DNA of 64,000 nt from Diprion similis (lineage: Eukaryota > Arthropoda > Insecta > Hymenoptera > Diprionidae). This document shows positions 52,068 to 62,549 of this stretch, one piece after another (the first letter of the stretch is position 1; every line of letters starts with the position of its first letter). The notes under the pieces are model-generated. The model ran no database searches. It had not been told where the DNA came from and worked only from the letters and a program-made list of their open reading frames with translations. Made by a program: the position numbers and the translations under genes. The DNA lies in NCBI RefSeq assembly GCF_021155765.1, contig NC_060109.1, forward strand, positions 893,001 to 957,000, read 5' to 3'.

Positions 52068-52200
52068 TGAAGTTAGTAACATAATCATAACGAAACATTG
52101 AGGAAAAAAAGTCCCTATTTGCTTAATTTTCCAATGACTTTGAAAGAACTAAGATTTCGAAATATGAGTGTGTTTTGTTTTATCAACGTTGCTAACTTCA
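52068..52200. mobile_element. MITE with GAAGTTAGTAACGTTAACG ends (copy c)
   Basis: The left end TTGAAGTTAGTAACATAATC and right end TCAACGTTGCTAACTTCA are inverted repeats around a short AT-rich interior, about 133 bp in all. Confidence 0.75.
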
Positions 52201-52701
52201 GCGTGATCCGGAAGTCGAGCGAGGCAATGAAACAGAAAAAAAAGTAAACAAGCACGAAATTAGCGCTGGGACGTGAGGGCCAGAGATCTGCAAAACTGCG
52301 CGCGATGATTAGTCTAAACGTCATCTGAACTACCTTGACAAACGCCAGGTGCCAGGGTGAGTCATTCGAGAGAATGAGACGGGCATTCTTAGTGGGGGGC
52401 GCGAGACACCCGGACTGCATTTCTGTCTAATGAGATTGTGAGCAAAGCAGCGGCGTTTCCGTTAGCCCCTCTCGTGCTCGCCGGCTCGCGAACACAACGC
52501 GTTTATGATGCAGGATCTAACGGTTTTCGTAACGTGGCGATGATGCTTCGGCCGATAGTTGAATGGCATAAATGATGCATCACACACATGCATATTATAC
52601 GCAAAGAGAGAGGCAGTGACTGACCAGCCACAAGCCGCTACAATTACAGACCGTAATTCAGTAGAGAATCTCGAATATATACGTGGAACGAATTTACTTA
52701 C

Positions 52702-52853
52702 AAAACGAGTTTCTGCTTCGGACTGAAGACACTGACACCTTCTGCCGAAGAACTTGTTTACGCTAAACGGTGGTTGGAAATGTGACAGGGTTAGAGAGAG
52801 AGGAGAAAAAAAAACTCGGACTTTAAATCAACACCGAACTCTCCACTCGGACT
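52702..52853 (-). promoter_or_regulatory. capt: Probable non-coding first exon with initiator, - strand
   Basis: On the - strand an initiator TCAGT (52855-52851) begins a pyrimidine-rich leader. The leader ends CTCGTTTT followed by GTAAGTAAAT, a near-consensus donor, at 52701. It contains no long frame. The nearest downstream coding exons on this strand are those of CAP, so it is probably an untranslated CAP leader, but the partner acceptor was not identified. Confidence 0.45.
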
Positions 52854-53036
52854 GACACAAAGTGCACGGTGACAGGGCGTCTGCCGGATGTGACAACCGC
52901 AGACTTGTCACTGCGCAGACGCGTGACTCTAGCGGCCCTTTTCTGGACGCCATCTGTCGCTGCTTTTTGAGACCTCGGGGATACGTTGTGTCGGTAAGAC
53001 CCACCCAGCTACCGACGTTCCTTTATTACCGACGGA

Positions 53037-53180
53037 GGGTGCGTTCTGATATCAGCTCCTGTACTGTAACCAGTTAACCAGTTAACGATCTTTTATCTCT
53101 TTTGCGCTGCCAAGTGCGTGAGTAGGTCTGCCTCTGTCTAGTGAGTTTTTAGCGTTGCCAGCCAATTTCGGAACGCATCC
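53037..53180. mobile_element. ~144-bp MITE with GGGTGCGTTCYGA ends
   Basis: The left end GGGTGCGTTCTGAT and right end TTTCGGAACGCATCC are inverted repeats. The interior GATCTTTTATCTCTTTT is shared, in reverse orientation, with the element at 62433-62549. Confidence 0.65.
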
Positions 53181-53924
53181 GCAGTTTACTTTGTAAAATT
53201 TAATATGAATTCACTTCAGCCAAAGCTATTACTGTACTGACTCTCTCAGGTATTTCTCTAGACCCTATCAGCGAGACCGTAAGCAATTCAGAGAGTACTT
53301 TACATGATGTAAGAAGATAAGGATAAGATGTATGCAAACGAAGACGGCGATTAAAAATACCCTTTAGGAGTACAATTCCAAATTCAATACCTTTTGGTAG
53401 AAAATACATGACTTAAATTCCCGACCCCTTGGTTGGGCTTGATCGTTTCTTAGTGGAATGCCCCATATGTACGCCAATAAGTGCATGTCATATGTCTGTG
53501 TTCGGAAAAAGAACGACCGAAGGTGATGGAAATTCTTGTTCGAACTGACGATTTCGACGGTGTCAGAAATATGACAGATAATATATTTCGGTTCCCCGGG
53601 CCTGGATCGTATTGATATACGGCTGGAATCAAAGCCTTTTTTATCTATAAACTTACGAAAATGATCAAATGTCGAATTTCGTCATGAGGGGAGAGAAAAG
53701 ATCACGCATCAGCTCGCGTGCATTTATTATCAGTCTTGTTTTTCAGTGAACTGTGCTCAACCTTGATAAATTATAGTTCCACGAGTCCCCTGGGGGCGGG
53801 AGGCAGAGAGGGAAGAAGTAGAGTAGGGTTCTCGACACTCCGCAACTTTCAAATATTAGACAAGAATTTGTTTGTCGGTTCAGTTATTAGAACAACTTGG
53901 ACTCGCGCAGACGGCAGGATTAAA

Positions 53925-55298
53925 ATGCATCTACAAATCGAACTGTTTAGTGGTGAACTGTTGGACCTGATGCGAAAGGTGTACGAGAATCCGAATATTG
54001 GCGAAATGGTAAAATTTGATGGCGTAACAATGCCAGAGCAATATGAAAAGTTGGCGGACGCCGTTGAGAACTTCCAAGTTCGCGACGACGATATCTGGGT
54101 CTGCAGCTTCCCGAAGACCGGTGAGGATGAGGAAGTTTGCAAACTCTCGGACAACGTGACTCAATCAATTCTGATTCCCGTCAATTTTCAACAGGCACAA
54201 CTTGGACGCAGGAAATGGTTTGGTGCATCGCGAATAATTTGGATTACGGACAAGGAAGAGTTCCTCTGACGGACAGGTTTCCTCAGTTGGAGTAAGTTCG
54301 AAAATTCTCCCAATTGGGTTCAATTTACTTCATAACAGCCGTGTTTTTTGGTTTGTACAGAGTTTCGATGCATTCTGACTTCCCTGAAATAGTGGCGTCC
54401 AATCCTGACATCCAGATACCTGAAGCAGTCGTCGACAGTATCAAGTATATAGCTAATTTACCCAGCCCTCGATTCATTAAGACTCATTTACCGTTCCATC
54501 TCCTTCCGCGACAGCTCAGAACCGGGGTGAAGAAGCCAAAAATTGTTTACGTTGTTCGCAACGCCAAGGACACTTGCATCTCTTTCTATCATTACCTTAG
54601 AACCTTGGAAGATCTGCAAGGGAGCTTCGAGGACTGGTGTAATCTCTTTCTTCAAGACGCTGGTTCGTACGAATGATCCCTGCATTACTCTCACTTCGCA
54701 TACTTCATGTATTAATGATTTACTGGCATGTGAGTTAAAAGACAATCATCTTGGAGACGAAACTGTGAGTTTTTAAACGGTTGTCCCAATTTCAATGCAT
54801 TTCAGTTATGTATGGACCATTCTGGAAACACGTGCTTGGTTACTGGGAGAAGAGAACCGAAGGGAATCTGCTCTTCTTGAAGTACGAGGACATGAAACAA
54901 GTAAGACTCGCCGTTTTGTCAGCTACACTCCCATTGAATTACTACGTTTACTGTTTTATCCTCACGTCCAAATTTATCCACTTATTGATAATCCGATTCA
55001 ATAGGATTTACCGGGTGTAATAAAGAAGACTGCGACATTCCTCGGGAAGAATTTTACCACGGATCAGTTGTTATCCCTGACCGAGCACTTGAGTTTTGAG
55101 AACATGAGAGCAAATCCAGCTACAAACAACGAAGATCTCATTCGTAGAATTAAGAAAGTGACACGATCGACAGTCGACGGAAAATTCATGAGGTGTGGTG
55201 AGATGAACCAATGGAAATTCGAGATGAGTCCGGATATCATCGAACGATTCGATCGGTGGACGCGAGAAAATTTGAAGGGAACAGGCCTGTACTTTTGA
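53925..55298 (+). CDS. Cytosolic sulfotransferase, copy 1
   Basis: The five exons are 53925-54120, 54195-54291, 54361-54662, 54806-54900 and 55005-55298, encoding 327 residues. It transfers sulfate from PAPS to a hydroxyl or amine of a small molecule; the substrate is unknown. The 5'-phosphosulfate loop FPKTGTTW (K64) is split by intron 1. The catalytic K138 and H140 lie in IKTHLP. The 3'-phosphate site RNAKDTCIS has R164 and S172 with the family's usual spacing. The C-terminal motif, usually RKGxxGDWK, is here RCGEMNQWK (R293 onward): Lys is replaced by Cys, and the second Gly and the Asp are lost. The start is the first ATG giving a normal SULT N-terminus; an upstream in-frame ATG at 53718 gives atypical sequence. 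Frames running on past 54120 are intron read-through. AATAAA follows at 55387. Confidence 0.92.
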
Positions 55299-58142
55299 GG
55301 GGATGTTAGGTACGTCACATTAGCTTCACATCGTACTTAAAATACGATTGGTGTGAATGTACGACACGTTATACAGCATGTAAAAAAATAAAATTTCAGG
55401 GAATTTTGATGAATGTGTAAGATATCGCAACATCAGTTGTCTATTCTAAATATAAGGTAGATCAAATATTTCGTTAATTTTTTTGGCCACAAAATCTTGG
55501 TGTCTGTACTTTTGAGAAAATTGGTTTGTGTTATTACGTAAGAAAGCGATTTCAACATGCAAATGAAAAATGAGTCAACAAGTTTGCAGAAGAACAAGAA
55601 AGAAGAACTTTTCCTCACATATCTCGATGCTTGTATATGCCCATGCCGTAAAAAGTAAATTCGCACATCGAACTGCGCATGAAAACTGCGGAATAAAGAC
55701 TTTATTCCGCAACTTTGTTCGCTGCCGTATAAAGCGTCACTTTACGGAACGAAAACTGCCACAAAAAGTGGACTTTTCAATGCCCATGCCGTAAAAAAAG
55801 TATTATCCGTCGTTTTACCAGATGATTTTCCATGTCAAGATCGGTGAAGATCCTAAAAGATAAGCCACCGAAAAATCGATCGTGATCTCGATTTCAAACG
55901 TCAAATTGGATTAAAAAACTTTATGATCATAGAAAATTCTACTCGTAGCGAGGAATCAAAGTCTCTGTGGAATACATCGTAAGCGACTCGCCGAGACGCC
56001 TTTCGTACCTGTTAGGTCATAACTCATAGACTGGAGTCGAAAATCCGTTTGTTGACCTAATAGACGACAGAGTTGAGCAAATAATCTCACAATTCAGCCG
56101 AGAGTAAATTTGTAATTTTTTCATAATTTTATCTTCTTTCATAATCAGTTAATGCCAACTAAAATCGCGCAGTTACAGATTTTTTTAACAATATCACTCT
56201 CACATCAAAATTCATACTGACAATTTGTTCCGACTGTCTCTCAAACTATAACGTCACCATAGAATTACGAAGAGAATTACGTAAAGCGATGGATTCACTT
56301 TTCATGGTATGGAAAAATTTACTTTGTCTCATCAAGCATCTCAGAAATTCAAATAGACTAATTTTGTTGGTAGATTTGCGTAGTTTTGGAGTACCATAGC
56401 TTGTAATTACAGAGCTTTGAGGCTCGAAAACAGAAATCAACAGCGTGGATACTGTTTATTGATATTCATGTCTTAAATCATGATTTTTTCGGATTTCAAA
56501 AACACTTCGACGCTGCGTGTGTCGATTTCTGAGCCAAAATACCGACGAAATATAATCTTTTGACTGCTCACAGAAATTGCAGCATTCGTTTGCAAACACA
56601 GTTTGCAATGATCGGAATGAAATGATCTGATCGATCAATCTCTGAGAGTGAATTGGTATGATTTTTGATTACAATCTCGCTTTTAGATGTGAATGGAATT
56701 ACGAAAAATTAGAATACTTGAATATTCAATAAACAAAGATAAAGTGACTTGACTCACACTTCAATGCTTGAGTTAGTACTTTATCAACGAGACCTATTCT
56801 CCATATCGTTGATCCGAGTCTATTGGTAGGTCGGCACTTGAATGGAAGTCCGTCGATTATTTGTATGTTCGTTATTATATATTTTTTCGAAACCCCGGTT
56901 AATATTCATACACTTTCACTTTTCATCACCTTCCATATCTATACAATATGGGGCATTTCACAGAGAAACGACGAAGCAAAACCGATGGAGTCGGGAATTT
57001 GAATTTTGAACTTGGAAATGTACTCGTGAAGGGATTTTTTAACTGCTGCCTTCGTTTGGATAGAAACGCCATTGGTGGATTTGAAAAATTTCACATTCAA
57101 GGCTAATTTTCTAATAGAAAAAATTAGTATTTCAAAAACGTCGTTGAACGTAGTTCCAAGAAACAAGTCTGCGGTATCATAAAAACGAGCATAAACGAAA
57201 ATAATCAATATTTTTTTTCCTCCTCAAAATATGCAATTCTTTCATTGGAAAAAATCAAATCTTGAAACAATCTTTGTCAAATTACGAACGTTAAGCCCTC
57301 ATACACCATGGAATAACGATTTTTCTATTTTTTACACAATATTTTGGAACAAAAAACAATCTAGAAAAATATTACTGAAGAATAAAAAAATTTTCATACA
57401 TTTTAGTTAGGATTGAATATTTATTCACTACATTGTATTAGTATATATAATTATAAATATATTAATATTATTGACTCGTCAATTTAAAATATAAATAAGT
57501 GACTCGCAACAAGACTGTGTCATTCCGTGATAAATCTACTCTTTCGAAAGTTATTTAAGGTCTTTTTGTGAAGGTCAAAGGTCGAGGAAGGACCTTAAAT
57601 AACATAAATAACTTTCGAAAGAGTAGATTTATCATGAAATGAGAATAGAGCCTTTGTAGAGCCTTCAATCCCCTACTAAATTACGTTCTGGTTTTATGAG
57701 TATACTAATGCGTTGACGATTTATAAGACACATCAGATGAGATACATGTTTTGGATATTTGTTCATTTTGAGGTGAGCAAGATTCCATGTATTTTCAGCT
57801 GATATAACAGCTGTGTCATCAGGATAAGCTGTTGAGGTATCAAGATTACGACTGTGAAGCAACTCATTAATATATACAAGAAAAAATGTTCAATTACAAT
57901 GAAAATATATAAGAAAAAATTATTTTTTTCGTTGAAATATGTTTTCAGACATTATTTTTCTAAAATGTTTTTTAAGACATTGAAAAATCGTTATTCCATG
58001 GTGTATGAGGGCTTAAAAGGTTCATAATTTGACGAAGATTAAATTAAGATTTGAAAAAAGTTTTTTTGAAATATGTATTATTTCCATTACAAAATTAACC
58101 TCGAATATGAAATTTTTCAAAATGACCGAGAGCGAATCTGTC
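55299..58142. other. Spacer between sulfotransferase copies
   Basis: It contains the 3' flank of copy 1 (to about 55635), a MITE at 55636-55797, a remnant homologous to 60690-60850, about 1 kb of unremarkable AT-rich DNA, and most of the large inverted repeat 56940-58270. Open frames, including an 89-residue frame at 57208-56939 on the - strand, match repeat arms rather than any protein I recognise. Confidence 0.6.
55636..55797. mobile_element. Partial MITE copy, same family as 14963-15192
   Basis: It shares the core with the copy at 14963-15192: the CGGAATAAAG palindrome, then GCGTCACTTTACGGAACG and AAAAAGTGGACTTTTC, ending ATGCCCATGCCGTAAAAAA. Its left end is rearranged and begins with an end-type sequence, ATGCCCATGCCGTAAAAAG. 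It is absent from the matching place in the second sulfotransferase unit, so it inserted after the duplication or was lost there. Confidence 0.8.
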
Positions 58143-58270
58143 CGAACGAAGACGGCAATTAAAAAATCCCTTTAGGAGTACATTTCCTAATTTCAAACCC
58201 TTTTAAAAAAAAATGTATGACTCAAATTCCCGACCCCATCGGTTGGGCTTGCTCGTTTCTTGCCCTAAAT
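56940..58270. repeat. Large inverted repeat between the sulfotransferase genes
   Basis: The left arm, about 56940-57330, and right arm, about 57980-58270, are diverged reverse complements. Examples are AAGCCCTCATACACCATGGA with its complement at 57993-58014, and CATTCAAGGCTAATTTTC against its counterpart near 58097. The right arm runs into the upstream region of sulfotransferase copy 2 and so also matches about 53330-53470. The centre contains another hairpin (57531-57640) related to the foldback element at 46579-47232. Confidence 0.75.
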
Positions 58271-60850
58271 GTACACCAATAAGTGCATGTCATATGTCTG
58301 TGTTCGCAAAAAGAACAACCGAAGGTGAAGGATATTCATGTTCAAACTGACGATTTCGACGGTGTTGGAAACATGACAGATGATACATTTCGGTTCCCCG
58401 TGCCTGGATCGTATTAATATACGGCTGGAATCAAAGCCTTTTTTATCTATAAACTGATAAAAATGATCAAATGTCGAATTTCATCATGAGGGGAGAGAAA
58501 AGATCACGCATCAGCTCGCGTGCATTTATTATCAGTCTTGTTTTTCAGTGAACTGTGCTCAACCTTGATAAATTATAGTTCCACGAGTCCCCTGGGGGCG
58601 GAAGGCAGAGAGGGAAGAAGTAGAGTAGGGTTCTCGACACTCCGCAACTTTCAAATATTAGACAAGAATTTGTTTGTCGGTTCAGTTATTAGAACAACTT
58701 GGACCCACGCGGACGGCAGGATTAAAATGCATCTACAAATCGAACTGTTTAGTGGTGAACTGTTGGACCTGATGCGAAAGGTGTACAATGATCCGAATAT
58801 TAGTGACATGGTGAAATTTGATGGCGTAACAATGCCAGAGCAATATGAAAAGTTGGCGGACGCCGTTGAGAACTTCCAAGTTCGCGACGACGATATCTGG
58901 GTCTGCAGCTTCCCGAAGACCGGTGAGGATGAGAAAGTTTGCAAACTCTCAAACAACGTGACACAATCAATTCTGATTCCGGTCATTTTTCAACAGGCAC
59001 GACTTGGACGCAGGAAATGGTTTGGTGCATCGCGAATAATTTGGATTACGGACGAGGAAGAGTTCCTCTGAAGGACAGGTTTCCTAACTTGGAGTAAGTT
59101 CGGAAGATCTGCTGATTGGATTCAATTTACTTCATATCAGCCGTGTTTTTTGGTTTGAACAGAGTTTCGGTGCATGCTGACTTTCCTGAAATAGTGGCGT
59201 CCAATCCTGACATCCAGATACCTGAAGCAGTCGTCGACAGTATCAAATACATAGCTAATTCACCCAGTCCGCGATTCATTATGACCCATTTACCGTTCAA
59301 TCTTCTTCCGCGACAGCTCCGAACGGGGGAGAAGAAGCCTAAAATCGTTTACGTTGTTCGCAACGCCAAGGACACTTGCATCTCTTCCTATCATTACCTT
59401 AGAACCTTGGAAGATCTGCAAGGGAGCTTCGAGGACTGGTGTAATCTCTTTCTTCAAGACGCTGGTTCGTACGAATGATCCTTGCATTACTCTCACTTCG
59501 CATACTTCATGTATTAATGATTTACTGGCATGTGAGTTAAAAGACCGTCATCTTGGAGGCGAAACTGTGAGTTTTTAAAGGATTGTCCTAATTCCAATGC
59601 ATTTCAGTTATGTATGGACCATTCTGGAAACACGTGCTTGGTTACTGGGAGAAGAGAACCGAAGGGAATCTGCTCTTCTTGAAGTACGAGGACATGAAAC
59701 AAGTAAGACTCGCCGTTTTGTCAGCTACACTCCCATTGAATTACTACGTTTACTGTTTTATCCTCACGTCCATATTTTTCCACTTATTGATAATCCGATT
59801 CAATAGGATTTACCGGGTGTAATAAAGAAGACTGCGACATTCCTCGGGAAGAATTTTACCACGGATCAGTTGTTATCCCTGACCGAGCACTTGAGTTTTG
59901 AGAACATGAGAGCAAATCCAGCTACAAACAACGAAGATCTCATTCGTAGAATTAAGAAAGTGACACGATCGACAGTCGACGGAAAATTCATGAGGTGTGG
60001 TGAGATGAACCAATGGAAATTCGAGATGAGTCCGGATATCATAGAACGATTCGACCGGTGGACGCGAGAGAATTTGAAGGGAACAGGCTTGTACTTTTGA
60101 AGAGGATGTTAGGTACATCACATTAGCTTCACATCGTACTTAAAATACGTTTGGTATGAATGTACGACACGTTATACAGCATGTAAAAAAATAAAATTTC
60201 AGGGAATTTTGATGAATGTGTAAGATATCGCAACATCAGTTGTCTATTCTAAATATAAGGTAGATCAAATATTTCGTTAATTTTTTTGGCCACAAGATCT
60301 TGGTGTCTGTACTTTTGAGAAAATTGGTTCGTGTTATTACGTAAGAAAGCGATTTCAACATGCAAATGAAAAATGTGTCAACAAGTTTGCAGAAGAACAA
60401 AAAAGAAGAACCTTTCCTCGCATGTCTTGATGCCTGTATAACAAAAATTAAGCACTGCGAGTGATTTAGTAGGAAAGATTCCGTCTTGATAATGTCCGGG
60501 TTATTGGTGGCTCTTCTTTCAGCTAGTCTTTATTTTCTACGTATCACTGAAATCAAATAAATAGGATGAGCAGAAATCCCCACAAAGCACCTCTGGTGTA
60601 AAAACCTTACGCCAAGTATATTAAAGTGAAAACTATCAACAAAACTTCACTTTGCAACCTAGAAACCACCAAAATGACAATGGAAATGCAGGGTGTAAAA
60701 AAATTATTATTCGTCATTTTACCAGATGGTTCTCCAGGTCAAGATCAGTGAAGATCCTGAAAGATATGCTACCGCAAAATCGATCTTGATCTCGATTTTC
60801 AAAGTCAAATTGGCTTAAAAAATGTTATGATCCTACAAAAATTCACTTGC
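58143..60850. repeat. Tandem segmental duplication, unit 2
   Basis: This is the partner of 53330-55940. It differs by scattered substitutions, by lacking the MITE found at 55636-55797, and by carrying about 250 bp of unrelated sequence (60440-60690) at that place. Confidence 0.93.
58727..60100 (+). CDS. Cytosolic sulfotransferase, copy 2
   Basis: The five exons are 58727-58922, 58997-59093, 59163-59464, 59608-59702 and 59807-60100, encoding 327 residues, each exactly 4,802 bases after copy 1. The PAPS loop (FPKTGTTW), R164/S172 and H140 are kept, but K138 of the KTHLP motif is Met (IMTHLP). In human SULT1E1 the matching lysine (K105) lies in the active site and supports catalysis, so activity or substrate choice may differ. 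Other changes from copy 1 (near residues 20-30, 83-95, 101-103, 131, 144, 154 and 173) all fall in exons 1-3; exons 4 and 5 encode identical protein. The C-terminal RCGEMNQWK deviation is shared. Splice sites are intact and there is no frameshift, so I call it a gene, not a pseudogene. AATAAA lies at 60190. Confidence 0.92.
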
Positions 60851-61730
60851 TTGCGAGCACACTTCATATCATTCAGTTGTTCTCAAAAATACATTTTCAA
60901 AATTGGTGTGACACACAGCTAAAAAACTAATCGATTATTTTCGATGAAACTTGGTGGACATCTTCGTAACTTTATAATATAAAATACGAATCTACATATT
61001 TGTGAGATTAGATAAAAACAGAATATTATTTTTTTGCAAAACCACGCAATTCAATGTTTTTGTTTCAAAGTGTACGATTTCTTCAATTTTCAACATTCTT
61101 CACTTTTTGGACGTTAATATTCTGCATTTGAGTATTATTGAAAGAAAGATATTTGTTCATTTAGTTTTAGATTAATCTAGCAAACGCGACACGTCACGCT
61201 GTCTGATTACGTTCTCCTCAACCCGAACAGAAAACCGTGTTTGAATTTTAAGAGACATAAATATCAAAAAAATACAATGCAATAAACAAAAGTAGCAAAA
61301 AAAAAGTACCCGAAGGCTAAAAAAATTTCAACAAGTCTTTCCTTGTCAAAAGTATCGTGAAAATCGATTTTTTCTTTGCCTAAATATATGTCCCGCCCTG
61401 AACGTGATCAAGAGAAGAAATTTCTGCACCAAAGTGAGTGTAGATTTAGTTTACATAGAAAAGCTGCACACGAAATTTGATGGAATATGTACAATTGGAT
61501 AAATACATAATTGAGAATAATTTTATGGCTCCGTCTAGCCTCATAAACCGATGCACCGAATAGAAATAAATATCACATCTATGTGAAAGCGTTGATTGTA
61601 GTTTTACAGCTCTACTTATATGAAATTCGGTAAGCTGGAATAAACAAAAACATACTTATATTAGTAAATACTACTGCTTCAAAATCATGGTAAAGTTGCA
61701 AAATAGTAATTTTTCATTCCAAGATGTAAC

Positions 61731-61752
61731 TACGTTAACGTTACTAACTTCA
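61731..61752. mobile_element. End of a GAAGTTAGTAACGTTAACG MITE (partial copy d)
   Basis: TACGTTAACGTTACTAACTTCA matches the right terminus of the copies in the CAP region. Upstream, GGTAAAGTTGCAAAATAG resembles the interior of copy b. The left terminus was not found, so the copy is probably truncated. Confidence 0.55.
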
Positions 61753-62432
61753 AAATCATATTCCTGTGTGTTGTTGCTTTCGAATAGTGATGGAATAGTG
61801 ATTCATCGTAATTTTATGAACAAAACTAGATTGAATTTAACGATAACAACGTTAAAGGAAATAAATTGACGACGCTGCCATGTATCACCATCAAAACTGG
61901 ATCTGCGTTTGAGAAATTCTGAAAATAATTATTTCAATATTATTTACATGACAGTAAAATTGCTTACTTAAGTGAGAATATTGTAACGGAATATTTTGAG
62001 AGGAGTTTCCGTTATCTCAATATTGGTGCTGGTAGAGGCAAATGGAGTAGTTTTCGTGTCATCGCTCAAGATATTTTATGATAGAGCGGCATCGTCCTTT
62101 GGTTTCCTCCGACGAGTTGTCGAATACTTCAAAACTCGTTAATATAAGTTTCTGGAGAAGCAGTCCCGAGGAAATGTTCCAAGCTTGTTTGCACTAAAAC
62201 CAAAAATATGTATGTCGAAAAACGTAATTATCTTTATAATATATGTATTTCTATTGACGCTACCAATATACTTACTTGTATTGGAAAACGTTTGTTTCCT
62301 GCAAACTTTCAACTATTCCGCAGCACCTTCGGGCTCCTTGGGTGATCGATCGTACCGAATACTTTTACCTGCCCATATCCCACCACGGTTCTCACAGCTC
62401 TTAACTAAACAGTTGAAAGTTTGATTAATTTT

Positions 62433-62549
62433 GGATGCATTTCGAACCTAGCAATAATATTTAAGGCATATATAGCTATTCGTGAACTCGGTAACGAAAA
62501 AGAGATAAAAGATTGTTGACAGTACTAGAAGCTAATTTCGGAACGCACC
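62433..62549. mobile_element. ~117-bp MITE, family of 53037-53180, opposite orientation
   Basis: The ends GGATGCATTTCGAA and TTTCGGAACGCACC are inverted repeats. The interior AAAGAGATAAAAGATTGTTG and CAGTACTAGAAGCT are the complement of matching sequence in the element at 53037-53180. Confidence 0.6.

Larger units (their letters stand above)
50870..52700. other. Region upstream of CAP first exons, no coding gene recognised
   Basis: It contains two copies of the GAAGTTAGTAACGTTAACG MITE (listed separately), a (TA)n tract near 51568-51582 and a GC-richer block around 52230-52560. Short open frames overlap the MITEs and have no splice or domain support. If the spliced leader exon near 52.7-52.85 kb belongs to CAP, this stretch is CAP's first intron. 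Confidence 0.5.
53330..55940. repeat. Tandem segmental duplication, unit 1 (partner about 58143-60850)
   Basis: Sequence from about 53330 to 55635 recurs at about 58143 to 60439. From 53718 to 55298 the offset is exactly 4,802 bases, so this 1.58 kb carries no net indel. Homology resumes after different insertions at 55795-55940 and 60690-60850. Each unit carries one complete sulfotransferase gene with its upstream region and 3' flank. Identity is high in introns as well as exons, so the event is recent or has been kept uniform by gene conversion. Confidence 0.93.

Noticed and set aside
53718-53924. Upstream in-frame Met of sulfotransferase copy 1 (MHLLSVLFFSEL...), same at 58520 for copy 2
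   Set aside because: The 69 extra residues do not resemble a sulfotransferase N-terminus. ATG 53925/58727 gives the usual length.
54121-54269. Extension of sulfotransferase exon 1 by a frame ending ...WITDKEEFL
   Set aside because: It reads through a 74-base intron (GTGAGG...CAACAG). Splicing instead yields the intact KTGTTWTQEM phosphosulfate loop.
56939-57208. 89-residue frame on the - strand between the sulfotransferases
   Set aside because: It coincides with the left arm of an inverted repeat whose other copies have no equivalent open frame.
57292-58017. A TTAA-flanked piggyBac-type MITE with GCCCTCATACACC ends
   Set aside because: The inverted homology continues well beyond the TTAA on both sides, so these are not the element's termini.
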